DNA of 64,000 nucleotides from Pseudomonas_T sp032052615 (GCA_032052615.1 DAMBWF010000011.1:53504-117503), one strand, 5' to 3'. Counted from the stretch's first letter, positions 9,107-19,130 are shown. Numbers and translations: made by a program. The notes: generated from the sequence alone by a model not told the origin.

Positions 9107-9147
9107 CTTGTTTTCAGCCCGCCAAGACCTTCAGTGGATAGGGTGTT

Positions 9148-10992
<1,845 letters not shown>

Positions 10993-10996
10993 CAAC

Positions 10997-11023
10997 AAAA
11001 CCCCCGGTTCCGCCGGGGGTTTT
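10997..11023 (+). terminator. Rho-independent terminator of rpoD
   Basis: An eleven-base-pair stem (arms 10997-11007 and 11013-11023, AAAACCCCCGG against CCGGGGGTTTT) with a five-base loop begins four bases after the rpoD stop. The symmetrical A and T tails make it potentially bidirectional. Confidence 0.9.
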
Positions 11024-11097
11024 GCTATCCGCTCTATCGACGGCTTCGCCCCGCCGTCTACACTCCGACTTACACCTCCCTTTATGACGAGACCGTC

Positions 11098-11365
11098 ATG
11101 GTGCGTCTTCCGGCCATCCTCCAGTTGTGTTTGGCGGCCTGTACCTTGCCCGCGAGCGGGCTGGGCGCATTCCAGGCGAAGCGGCCCTGGCTCGCCCCAA
11201 GCCATGGCCTGAACGGATATTGCTTCGCCGTCCCTCCTGTCCGGTTGGCCCGGTCCACCCAAGCGGGAAGAATGCTCCCGGCGATGCCTTGGTCCGGCAT
11301 GGCCAGGCACCCGGCGTATTCGCGGGCCGGTCTCACGCCGCTTCGTCCCTCAGCGAGGGGCTCGC
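11098..11365 (+). pseudogene. Possible remnant of a deleted periplasmic sensor domain
   Basis: The 342 bases between the rpoD terminator and the next gene contain a frame from ATG 11098 whose first 24 residues look like a signal peptide (basic MVR, hydrophobic ILQLCLAAC, then ASGLGA). It loses any recognisable sequence afterwards and runs out of frame with the membrane segment of the following gene. RmcA, which as I recall follows rpoD in P. aeruginosa, begins with a signal peptide and a periplasmic solute-binding domain. I infer this is what remains after an internal deletion. A chance ORF remains possible. Confidence 0.3.
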
Positions 11366-14323
11366 ATGCTTGATCGATGGTCCGCCTGGCAACCTCTTCT
11401 GGCCTACGGGCTCCCCGCTCTGCTGGGCCTGTTGGCGATCCTCGTCTCGATCCTGCTCATCAACCGGCGCCTGCACCGGGAAATGGCCCGCCGCGCCGAC
11501 CTGGAGCGCGAGCTTCGCTGCAGCGAACAGCACTATCGCGGGCTCGTGGAGAGCCTCAACGCAGTGGCCTGGGAGCGCCAGCCCGACAATCGCTTCAGCT
11601 ATGTATCCCCCCATGCGGAGCGGTTACTCGGTCACTCTCTCGACGCCTGGCTGCAGCCGGGTTTCTGGGAGCGGGTCCTGCACCCGGAGGATGCCGAGCG
11701 AACGCTGCGCTATGACTCGGCGGAGCGCCGCGCGGAGCGCGACTACAGCCTCGACTACCGCATGCTCACGGCGGACGGTCGCGAGGTCTGGGTGCGCGAT
11801 ATCGTCACCCTCACTCGCCAGGGCGCCGAGCCGACGATTCGCGGGCTGATGATCGACATCAGCGAGACCAAGCACACCGAGCGCGCCCTGAGGCTCTCCG
11901 AGCAGAAATTCGCCTCGGTGTTCCAGCATGCCCCCGACGTCCTGCTGATCGTCCGCCGCGAGGATGGCCGATTGCTGGCGGTCAACCGCGCCTTCGAGCG
12001 GGAAACCGGCATTCCCGCCCAAGACGCCCTCGGCCGGACCGCCGCGGAGCTGGTACTCTGGGATCGTGGGCAGATCGCCCCGCTGCTGCGCCGGCTGCAA
12101 CGGGAAGACCTGCAAAACGTGGAGATGCCGTTCCACCGGCGCAACGCCACGTCCTTCAGCGGCCTGCTGTCCACCCAGCGCATCCAGCTCGGCGACTTGC
12201 CGGCGCTGATCGTCGCGGTCCGCGACATCAGCCCGCTGAAGGAGGCCCAGCAGCGCCTGCAAGTGTCCGAGGAAAAATTCGCCAAGGCATTCCATGTCTC
12301 GCCGGATGCCCTGTTGCTGAGCCGGCTGAGCGACGGCAAGTTGGTCGAGGCCAACGAAGGGTTCTGTCGCATCACGGGTTTCGCCCTCGACGAAGTGCTG
12401 GGCCGCTCCAGCCTCGAACTGGATCTCTGGGTCGACCCGGAGGACCGCCGCCGGCTCGCCCGGCAAATCGAAAAGCAGGGTCAGGCTCATCATTTCACCG
12501 TGCCGATCCGCCATCGCACCGGCGAGGTTCGCTTGTGCGAACTGGCCGCCCAGCCCTTGCCCGTGGGCGACGACGTCTTCCTGCTGACCATCGCCCGGGA
12601 CGTCACGGAGCGGCATCAGATGCAGGAACGCCTCAAGCAGGCGGCCACCGTATTCCAGAGCACCGCCGAAGGCGTGATGATCACCGACACCCGGCAGCGC
12701 GTCAGCGCGGTCAACGCCGCGTTTACCGAGATCACCGGCTACACCGAGGAAGACGTGCTCGGCCAGTCTCCCGCCCTGCTCGCCTCGGGCCGTCATGACA
12801 AGGCGTTCTACCAGCTCATGTGGGAGCGGCTGACCAGCGTCGGGCACTGGCAGGGCGAAATCTGGAACCGTCGCAAGAACGGCGAGGTGTTCCCCGAGTG
12901 GCTGACCATCAATGCCGTGCGCGACGACCAAGGTGTCATCACCCACTACGTGGGTGTATTCGCCGACATTTCGCCCCTCAAGCAGGCGGAGGCCCGCCTC
13001 GACCACCAGGCACACCACGACCCGCTCACCGGCTTGCCCAACCGCCTGTTGTTCGAGGAACGCCTCAGCGTGGTCCTTCAGCGGGAAGGCCAGGCGGCCC
13101 AGGGAGCCGTCCTGTTCCTCGACCTGGACCGGTTCAAGCACATCAACGACAGCCTGGGCCATCCCGTGGGCGATGCCCTGCTGCAAGGCATCGCCGCCCG
13201 CTTGTCCACCCAGTTGAACGCCGACGCCACCCTGGCTCGCCTGGGAGGCGACGAATTCATCATCCTGTTGCCCGACATCGCCCATCCGCAGAATGCCCTG
13301 AGGACCGCCACCGCCTTGCTGGCCTGCTTCGGCGCGCCGTTCGACGTGAACCGCCAGGAATTCTTCGTCAGCGCCAGCATCGGCATCAGCTTGTTTCCCG
13401 AGCACGGCCGCGACGTGGCGACCCTGGTGAAGAACGCCGATGCGGCCATGTACCAAGCCAAGGCCAAGGGTCGCAATCGCGTCGAGTTCTACACACCCGA
13501 ACTGACCTTCCGGGCCACCGAACGCATGGCCTTGGAGAACGACCTGCGCCGGGCACTGGAGCGTGACGAGCTGCACCTGTACTACCAGCCGAAATTCTGC
13601 CTCGGCACCCACCGCCTGATTGGCGCCGAGGCCCTCGTGCGCTGGCAGCATCCTCGGCTGGGCACCATCCCGCCGGATCGCTTCATCCCCCTGGCCGAGG
13701 ACAGCGGGCTGATCCTGGGTCTCGGCGACTGGGTCCTGCAGGAGGCCTGCCGGCAGATGCAGGCCTGGCAGGAACGGCATGCGCCATTCGGCCCGCTCTC
13801 GGTCAACCTGGCCGGCGCCCAACTGAGCCAGCCGAACCTGGTGGAGCGCATCGAGCGCCTGCTCGCGGGGTACGGACTGGAATCCCAGCGCCTGCAACTG
13901 GAAATCACCGAAGGGTTCATCATGAGCCAGGCCGAGGAGGCGCTGGACATTCTCCACGCCATCAAGCGCCTAGGCGTGCAACTGGCGATCGACGACTTCG
14001 GCACGGGCTACTCTTCCCTCAGCTACCTCAAGCGCCTGCCGTTACACACCCTGAAGATCGACCAGTCCTTCGTCCGCGGCTTGCCGGACGACCCCCACGA
14101 CATCGCCATCACCCGCGCGATCATCGCCCTCGCCCACAGCCTGCAACTCACCGTGATCGCCGAGGGCGTCGAGACCCTGGCCCAGAAGCGCTTCCTCACC
14201 GAGCTCGGCTGCCAGCACATCCAGGGCTACTACATCAGCCGCCCCCTCGCCGCCGACGCTTTCGCCCAACGCTTCCTCGCCCCCCGGCAAGCGATTGGCG
14301 CGCCCCGGAAGACGCCGGTATAA
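11366..14323 (+). CDS. PAS-GGDEF-EAL cyclic-di-GMP signalling protein (RmcA-like, no periplasmic domain)
   Basis: This 985-residue protein has one N-terminal membrane helix (about residues 12-33), then four tandem PAS domains (roughly 50-170, 178-295, 300-418, 425-545), GGDEF and EAL. GGDEF is intact at residues 627-631; the upstream RxxD inhibitory site is not recognisable. The EAL domain keeps EAL at 755-757, LEITEG, IDDFGTGYSSL and IAEGVET, so it looks catalytically competent as a c-di-GMP phosphodiesterase. The position after rpoD and the domain order match P. aeruginosa RmcA, a redox/phenazine-responsive phosphodiesterase, but the Venus-flytrap sensor is absent. ATG 11366 has a GAGGGG ribosome site. 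Confidence 0.88.
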   Translation: MLDRWSAWQPLLAYGLPALLGLLAILVSILLINRRLHREMARRADLERELRCSEQHYRGLVESLNAVAWERQPDNRFSYVSPHAERLLGHSLDAWLQPGFWERVLHPEDAERTLRYDSAERRAERDYSLDYRMLTADGREVWVRDIVTLTRQGAEPTIRGLMIDISETKHTERALRLSEQKFASVFQHAPDVLLIVRREDGRLLAVNRAFERETGIPAQDALGRTAAELVLWDRGQIAPLLRRLQREDLQNVEMPFHRRNATSFSGLLSTQRIQLGDLPALIVAVRDISPLKEAQQRLQVSEEKFAKAFHVSPDALLLSRLSDGKLVEANEGFCRITGFALDEVLGRSSLELDLWVDPEDRRRLARQIEKQGQAHHFTVPIRHRTGEVRLCELAAQPLPVGDDVFLLTIARDVTERHQMQERLKQAATVFQSTAEGVMITDTRQRVSAVNAAFTEITGYTEEDVLGQSPALLASGRHDKAFYQLMWERLTSVGHWQGEIWNRRKNGEVFPEWLTINAVRDDQGVITHYVGVFADISPLKQAEARLDHQAHHDPLTGLPNRLLFEERLSVVLQREGQAAQGAVLFLDLDRFKHINDSLGHPVGDALLQGIAARLSTQLNADATLARLGGDEFIILLPDIAHPQNALRTATALLACFGAPFDVNRQEFFVSASIGISLFPEHGRDVATLVKNADAAMYQAKAKGRNRVEFYTPELTFRATERMALENDLRRALERDELHLYYQPKFCLGTHRLIGAEALVRWQHPRLGTIPPDRFIPLAEDSGLILGLGDWVLQEACRQMQAWQERHAPFGPLSVNLAGAQLSQPNLVERIERLLAGYGLESQRLQLEITEGFIMSQAEEALDILHAIKRLGVQLAIDDFGTGYSSLSYLKRLPLHTLKIDQSFVRGLPDDPHDIAITRAIIALAHSLQLTVIAEGVETLAQKRFLTELGCQHIQGYYISRPLAADAFAQRFLAPRQAIGAPRKTPV

Positions 14324-14324
14324 T
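14295..14324 (+). promoter_or_regulatory. Promoter of the tRNA gene
   Basis: TTGGCG at 14295-14300 and a perfect TATAAT at 14319-14324 are spaced 18 bases apart. The -10 overlaps the stop codon of the preceding EAL gene, and the tRNA begins 16 bases downstream. Confidence 0.6.
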
Positions 14325-14339
14325 CCGCCGGCCTTCTGG

Positions 14340-14416
14340 GGGCCTATAGCTCAGTCGGTTAGAGCAGAGGACTCATAATCCTTTGGTCCACGGTTCGAGT
14401 CCGTGTGGGCCCACCA
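14340..14416 (+). tRNA. tRNA-Ile2 (anticodon CAU, lysidine-modified)
   Basis: This 77-base cloverleaf includes an encoded CCA end. The acceptor stem GGGCCTA pairs with TGGGCCC, the anticodon loop is CTCATAA, and the T loop is TTCGAGT. CAT anticodons occur in initiator Met, elongator Met and Ile2. The C4-G69 and C5-G68 acceptor pairs are the reported recognition signals for TilS, which converts C34 to lysidine. The stem also matches my memory of Ile2 rather than elongator Met. Software often labels this gene tRNA-Met. Confidence 0.85.
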
Positions 14417-14421
14417 CCTTC

Positions 14422-14444
14422 AAAGCCGCGCATTGCGCGGCTTT
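14422..14444 (+). terminator. Terminator after tRNA-Ile2
   Basis: AAAGCCGCGC and GCGCGGCTTT form a ten-base-pair stem with a three-base loop, followed by more T residues, starting six bases after the tRNA. Confidence 0.85.
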
Positions 14445-14658
14445 TTCATGTCCACGATGGTCTCGGCAATTACCGCCTGCCCATCCGGTCTTGTATGTCG
14501 ATAAGGCGGTTGGCCTATCTGCTCTGGTAGCGAGAGCTGAGTAGTGTCTATTGCGAGGAGAGCGAGCCGCCTCACAGCCAAGCCAGGCGGCACCCCGGCG
14601 CTGATCGCCAGTGATACCATTCGCCCCTCAGAAAAGTTCCCTTCGAAAAGGACTTCGC

Positions 14659-15735
14659 GTGAAATATCAGTGGCTCCAAGTGGCTCGGGCGGTGGCGGCG
14701 CTGGGTGTGTTGCTTTTCCATGTGTCGACGTTTTGGGAAGGCATCGCCTGGCTGGAGCCAGTGGTGGCCGCATCGCACTGGGGGTTCTTTGGGGTCGACA
14801 TCTTCTTCGTGCTGAGCGGTTTCGTGATCGCGGGCTCCATCGCCCGCAAACAGGGCTGTCACGAGGCGCTGCATTTCATTAGCCTGCGCTTCGCCCGCAT
14901 CTACCTCGGTTACTGGCCCGCCCTGCTGTTGTTCGCGGCGGTGACATGGGGCATTCAGGGCGTTCCGTTGCCCTTGGACAAAGCCTGGCAGAGCGTGTTC
15001 CTGTTGTCGGGCAAGATCGAGAATCACTGGCTGGCGATCGCTTGGTCGCTGTTTTTCGAGCTGTATTTCTATGGGCTGGCGGCACTGTTGATCGTTCTGG
15101 TGCCGCCTCCGCGCCGAGCGCTGGCCATCAGCGCGGCGATGGCGGTGATTACCGCCTGGAACGCGGGATGGCTGGTGCTGGACGTGGAAACGGTACAGGC
15201 GGGGCTGCAACCGAGGCGGGATGTGTTGTCCGGGCTGGTACTGGAGTTCCTCATGGGCTGTGTGCTCTACGAGCTACGCCACCTGTTCGCCTTCTCCGCC
15301 CTGCAGGTGCTGAACCTGATCAGCCTGGCCACGGTGACCTTCGCCATCGGCACGTTCAACCACTGGTTCGACAAGATCGAGGTGCTGCGGGCCGGCACGT
15401 TCGGCCTGGCGGCGGCCGCGCTCATCGCACTCGCCCTGTGCCTGGAGCGCTCGCCCTATCGGCCGTGGCGTTGGCTGGTGTTCACCGGCGACAGCTCCTA
15501 TGCCCTCTACCTGACCCATATCGTGGTGATCGGCCTGGCGGTGAACGGCGGTAACGGGTGGCTCGCCGGGACGCCGCTGCACACGCTGAATCTCCTGCTC
15601 GTCCCGGCCTATGCCTGGCTCTTCGCCGCGGCCTGGTATCGCGGGGTGGAGCACCCGTTGTACGAATGGACCAAGCGGCGCATTTCCCGGCATTTCGCCC
15701 CGTCTGCCTCGTTGGCGGGTGCCTCCCTCTCCTAA
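14659..15735 (+). CDS. Membrane acyltransferase, acyltransferase-3 (OafA/NodX-like) family
   Basis: This 358-residue integral membrane protein has about ten hydrophobic segments. The N terminus (QVARAVAALGVLLFHVSTFW) carries the conserved arginine and the catalytic-type histidine of the family. A second landmark is FFGVDIFFVLSGFVI. Near the C terminus DSSYALYLTHI is typical. Such enzymes O-acetylate surface sugars such as O-antigen or peptidoglycan; the substrate cannot be told here. The GTG start at 14659 is preferred because AAAGGA lies seven bases upstream; an ATG at 14611 would add a charged leader. The gene stands alone directly after a tRNA terminator. Confidence 0.85.
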   Translation: MKYQWLQVARAVAALGVLLFHVSTFWEGIAWLEPVVAASHWGFFGVDIFFVLSGFVIAGSIARKQGCHEALHFISLRFARIYLGYWPALLLFAAVTWGIQGVPLPLDKAWQSVFLLSGKIENHWLAIAWSLFFELYFYGLAALLIVLVPPPRRALAISAAMAVITAWNAGWLVLDVETVQAGLQPRRDVLSGLVLEFLMGCVLYELRHLFAFSALQVLNLISLATVTFAIGTFNHWFDKIEVLRAGTFGLAAAALIALALCLERSPYRPWRWLVFTGDSSYALYLTHIVVIGLAVNGGNGWLAGTPLHTLNLLLVPAYAWLFAAAWYRGVEHPLYEWTKRRISRHFAPSASLAGASLS

Positions 15736-15868
15736 TCGATTCAGGCTGCGGACACTCGGTATCTCCACGAGCCACGCAGGATAGGACGAACAAATCGACG
15801 TGGCGCCTGCTCAGGCGAGGATATCGAGGCCCGAACGCACGGGCCGGCCTCCCGGCCCGCGTATCGAC

Positions 15869-16063
15869 TCAACGATGGGCGCCGCGGCTCCGCTCGCCAC
15901 GAGGGGTGTCGCGAATGTGCAGGCGGCAGGCCAGGCGGTCTATCACATGCAGGGACACGGTGTCGTGGCGCGGCGCGCGGCGGGATGGCGCCTCGGGTTC
16001 TTCGGCTTCGAGTTGCAAGAGGGGATCGTATACGTCCAAGGGAATCGCCTTGAAAGTGCCCAT
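15869..16063 (-). CDS. Small hypothetical protein, 64 residues
   Basis: The frame begins MGTFKAIPLDVYDPLLQLEA and is preceded by a strong AAGGAG ribosome site seven bases before the ATG, which separates it from the shadow frames around it. The N-terminal half is acidic (EAEEPEAP) and the C-terminal half is basic (arginine-rich) with one cysteine and several histidines. No domain is recognised and no membrane segment is present. A small GCCGG/CCGGC hairpin lies just before the ribosome site. I recall a small hypothetical gene near this tRNA in P. aeruginosa but cannot confirm homology. Confidence 0.6.
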   Translation of the reverse strand: MGTFKAIPLDVYDPLLQLEAEEPEAPSRRAPRHDTVSLHVIDRLACRLHIRDTPRGERSRGAHR

Positions 16064-16332
16064 GACATTTCTCCTTGCCGGAGTAGCCGGCATAGAACGT
16101 GGCAGGTGCGCAAACAGTGCGTGGCAAGGACCGAAGTCGTGACGGTGTTGTTGTACGGCGCGGGACGGCGAAACCGTTGCCTTGAGTGGCCAACTGTCCG
16201 CCCCTGGCCTGCCTCGGTCAATGGACGGGTTGTCGCAGAAGACGGGCGGTTGGCGGGCGCGAGGAAGGCGATGCGGGCGGGAGAAAAACCGCCGTCCATG
16301 GCGGGCGCGATGTCGCGAAAACGGCAATCGAG

Positions 16333-17040
16333 TCAGGTCAGGCTGGCATGGGGGCCGGTGAGGTAATCCAGCAGGCGGAACAGGGTCGGCGCCATCGAGC
16401 TGCAATGGGGGAAGCCGTCGCGGATGGTGGCGCGGTCCTGCACCGCGCCCGGGCGTTGCAGGTCCTCGGGGCAGGCATCGAGGAGGCTGTCGAGGCTCTC
16501 CGAGGTGCTCTCCAGGTGGCATTGCAGCGCCACCGCCCGTTCGTGCCAGACGAACCCCTGGTTCTCGCAGGCGGCCGAGCGGAACAGCGGGATGGCGTGG
16601 GCCGGCAGGTCGAAGGCCTCGCCATGCCAGTGCAGCGCCATGAGCCGTTGCGGCAACATCCGTCCCAGCGGTGACTCGGCCGCGCCGGCCTGTTTCTCCA
16701 GGGGCCACCAGCCGATTTCCGCCTGGGGGTTGGCCGCGACGCGTGCGCCAAGGGCCTCGGCGAGCAACTGGCCGCCGAGGCAGATGCCCAGCAGGCGCTT
16801 GTGGGCCATCAGCGCCTGGTGGATCAGGCGCTTCTCCGCGGACATCCAGGGATGGGCGACCTCGTCGTGCACGCTCATCGGCCCGCCCAGGATGATCAGC
16901 AAGTCGAAGTCGTCGAGGGCGGGCAGCGCCGGGTCCTCGTAGAGCGGGTAGACGCGCGCCCGCACCGGGCGCAGTTCGAGCCACTGGGCGATGCGCCCCG
17001 GGCCTTCGAAGGGAACGTGCTGGAGTATCGCGGCACGCAT
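16333..17040 (-). CDS. Class I glutamine amidotransferase-like protein
   Basis: This 235-residue single-domain protein resembles GMP-synthase-type glutaminases. The nucleophile is Cys87 in GICLGGQLLA; the catalytic His175 and Glu177 lie in QCHLE, where the usual motif is FHPE. An LIILGGPMSVHD oxyanion-type turn is seen at residues 48-59. Stand-alone members act on gamma-glutamyl compounds or feed ammonia to a partner. It is the last gene of a four-gene minus-strand operon and starts two bases after the aminotransferase stop, suggesting the two work on the same amine. Confidence 0.88.
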   Translation of the reverse strand: MRAAILQHVPFEGPGRIAQWLELRPVRARVYPLYEDPALPALDDFDLLIILGGPMSVHDEVAHPWMSAEKRLIHQALMAHKRLLGICLGGQLLAEALGARVAANPQAEIGWWPLEKQAGAAESPLGRMLPQRLMALHWHGEAFDLPAHAIPLFRSAACENQGFVWHERAVALQCHLESTSESLDSLLDACPEDLQRPGAVQDRATIRDGFPHCSSMAPTLFRLLDYLTGPHASLT

Positions 17041-17042
17041 GG

Positions 17043-18203
17043 TCAGACCTCCTCCACCGCCACGCGTCGGCAGCGGGCAAATGCGCGGGCAAGGCGCTTG
17101 AGCATTTCATCGATGTTGCCGTGGCTGATGGTCAGCGCCGGCGTGAAGCGCAGGCAGCCCGTGGGCGTCGCCTGCACCAGCAGGCCCTCGGCGAGCGCCG
17201 CCTCGACCACCGCCGAGGCGGACTGGCGGATCAGCGGCAGGCCCAGCAGCAAGCCGTGGCCGCGCAGCGGGCCGTGGCCGTAGCGCCGGGCGATGCGCGC
17301 CAGCCCCTCGCGCAGATGGTCGCTGGCGCGACGGACCTGCTGGAGGAAGCTCGGCTCCAATACGGTCGCCAGGACCGCCAGGCCGGCGGCACTGATCAGC
17401 GCGCTGCCCTGGGGGGTTTCCGGTTCGCCGGGCTCGAAGCAGCCGGCATTGCCCCGGGCCAGCAGGGCCGCCAGCGGCAGGCCGCCTCCCAGCCCCTTGC
17501 CGAGGGTCAGAATGTCGGCGCGCACGCCATACAGCTCTTCGGCCAGCAGGGCCCCGCAACGGCCGACGCCGCTCTGCACTTCGTCTAGGATCAGCAACAG
17601 CCCGCGCTCCCGACACAACCGGGCCGTGCCTTGCAGGTAGTCCAGGGTGGCCGGCGCCACGTCCTCGTCGGCCAGCACGGGCTCCAGCATCACCGCGACC
17701 GTGTCGTCCCGAAGGGCCGCCTGCAACGCCTCCAAGTCGTTGTAGGGCGCCTCGTCGAAGCCGGTGTCGGCCGGAACCGGCGGCGCCTGGGGCGCCCTTC
17801 CGGGCAACGGCGAACGGGCGACCAGCACGCGCCAGGCGCCGTCGCGGTGCAGCCGCCCCCATTTGCGGGCCAAGGCCACCGCGCCGCGGTTGGCCTGTTC
17901 GCCGTCGAGGCAGAAATGCACCTGTTCGCTGTCGGTGGCCTGGCAAAGCTGGCTGGCCAAGTCCAGAGTGCTGCGCGTATGCAACGCGGGGCCGGGACAG
18001 ATCAGGCGCTCCGCCTGGTGGCGCAGCGCATCCACCAGCACCGACGGGCTGTGGCCCAGGCTGTTCGCCGCCCAGCCCTGGCTGAAGTCCAGGTAGGCGC
18101 GGCCCTCGGTATCCCACAACCAGGAGCCCTGGCCGCGAACGAACACCGGTTCCGGGCGCGCCAGGGTGGGCATCAAGCGCCGGCAAGCCAAGGGATCACG
18201 CAT
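17043..18203 (-). CDS. Class III aminotransferase-like protein with divergent active site
   Basis: This 386-residue fold-type I PLP protein keeps the catalytic core: D207 in LLILDEVQSGVGR and the Schiff-base lysine K236 in LTLGKGLGGGLPLAA. Other class III motifs are altered. SGxEANExAIKLAR reads LDGEQANRGAVALAR, the aromatic-HGRT loop is replaced by a shorter proline-rich SPLPGRAPQAPPV, and the HGSTFGGNPL block reads ETPQGSALISA. The start at 18203 overlaps the upstream gene by eight bases; MPTL at 18173 is an alternative. The neighbours are a MOSC protein and a glutamine amidotransferase. Substrate unknown; it may be a neofunctionalised or weakly active enzyme. Confidence 0.82.
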   Translation of the reverse strand: MRDPLACRRLMPTLARPEPVFVRGQGSWLWDTEGRAYLDFSQGWAANSLGHSPSVLVDALRHQAERLICPGPALHTRSTLDLASQLCQATDSEQVHFCLDGEQANRGAVALARKWGRLHRDGAWRVLVARSPLPGRAPQAPPVPADTGFDEAPYNDLEALQAALRDDTVAVMLEPVLADEDVAPATLDYLQGTARLCRERGLLLILDEVQSGVGRCGALLAEELYGVRADILTLGKGLGGGLPLAALLARGNAGCFEPGEPETPQGSALISAAGLAVLATVLEPSFLQQVRRASDHLREGLARIARRYGHGPLRGHGLLLGLPLIRQSASAVVEAALAEGLLVQATPTGCLRFTPALTISHGNIDEMLKRLARAFARCRRVAVEEV

Positions 18204-18435
18204 GTTCGGGAACCTTCTCGTGGCGATACTCGATACCCAGCAGGCGCAGGCCATCCGGCCCTTGCTCGAGGATGCGGCGCAATTCGCGGCGGCGCTCGAT
18301 GCGCAGCGAGAACCCTTCCTCGGCACTGAAACGCCGGCGGAGTTCTCGGCAGACCTCGACGTAGCGGGCACTGCTGACGCTCAGTTCGGCGAGCATCTGT
18401 TCTTCGCGGAGCAGCGCGATACGGTAGTCGCTCAT
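18196..18435 (-). CDS. Small hypothetical protein, 79 residues, operon member
   Basis: This 79-residue frame (MSDYRIALLREEQMLAELSV start) overlaps the MOSC gene by ATGA at its 5' end and the aminotransferase by eight bases at its 3' end, so it is tightly embedded in the operon and very likely translated. It is charged, rich in Arg, Glu and Leu, and predicted to be largely helical (RELRRRF, RIERRRELRRIL). There is no signal peptide or membrane segment. I do not recognise the family; an adaptor or small subunit role is speculation. Confidence 0.75.
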   Translation of the reverse strand: MSDYRIALLREEQMLAELSVSSARYVEVCRELRRRFSAEEGFSLRIERRRELRRILEQGPDGLRLLGIEYRHEKVPEHA

Positions 18436-19130
18436 GCGCGCTTGCCCTCCAGCGGCAGGCCGCCCAGGCGCGCGGTCCAATCCTCGACCTGGTGAGTGGC
18501 CAGGCGCCGCGCCGCCGTGTCGCGCCAGCGGGAGGACAGCGCGTCGCAGGCGACCAGTTGACGCAGGCCCGCGCGGTCCAGCGGCGCATGGAAATAATGA
18601 TGGATCGCCAGGGCAACGGTCAGGCCGGGGTAGTCGCGCCGGACCTGTTCGAGGCGGTCCTCGACGCTGACGAACCCGGGCTCGACGACCCGGTAGAACC
18701 AGCCGCACCGGCCACTGTCCTGAACGTCCTGGGGCAACGTCGGCAGCGTCCAACGCCGGCTCAAGCGGTAGCAGGGCGAACGGGGCTGGCTGATCTGGAT
18801 CAGCGCGCCACCCCAGCGGAACAGGTCGCCGATGCAGACATCTTCCTCGGTGACGCCGAGGGTGGAAAGGTTCTCGCCGAAGGCCGGGACCGGCCATTGC
18901 AGGGCGGGATAGCGCTGGCGCCAGTAGCGATAGTGCTCGCGGGGATAATGATGCAGAGCGCGCTCGGGGCCGCCATGGAAACGGAGGTCACCCTGTTCGT
19001 CGTGGCCCAGCCCCTGGGGCCACAACCATAGCCGTTGGTCCACCGGCTTCTTGTCGATGGCGCTGCACAGCCCGCCACCCATGGGCTCGGCCTTGCCCAC
19101 GAAGACCCCCTCCACGCTCATTCCGCTCAT
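18432..19130 (-). CDS. MOSC domain protein (YiiM-like)
   Basis: This 232-residue protein belongs to the MOSC family, which uses a conserved cysteine to bind molybdenum cofactor or handle sulfur. Landmarks are FHGGPERALHHYPREHY (residues 51-67), FGENLSTLGV and SQPRSPCYRL with Cys120. A three-helix C-terminal region follows, as in YiiM, which reduces N-hydroxylated bases using molybdenum cofactor. ATG 19130 is chosen; ATG 19121 and an upstream TTG are alternatives. It is the first gene of the operon and is divergent from a LysR regulator. Confidence 0.88.
   Translation of the reverse strand: MSGMSVEGVFVGKAEPMGGGLCSAIDKKPVDQRLWLWPQGLGHDEQGDLRFHGGPERALHHYPREHYRYWRQRYPALQWPVPAFGENLSTLGVTEEDVCIGDLFRWGGALIQISQPRSPCYRLSRRWTLPTLPQDVQDSGRCGWFYRVVEPGFVSVEDRLEQVRRDYPGLTVALAIHHYFHAPLDRAGLRQLVACDALSSRWRDTAARRLATHQVEDWTARLGGLPLEGKRA

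Noticed and set aside
14340..14416. tRNA as an integration site of a genomic island
   Set aside because: No integrase and no repeat of the tRNA 3' end were found downstream; only one candidate cargo gene is present.
14420..14773. 117-codon minus-strand ORF between the tRNA and the acyltransferase
   Set aside because: It overlaps the tRNA terminator and the acyltransferase start and has no family likeness or ribosome site.
15800..16366. 188-codon plus-strand ORF opposite the 64-residue gene
   Set aside because: No ribosome site or motif; the minus-strand small gene has a consensus ribosome site and better composition.
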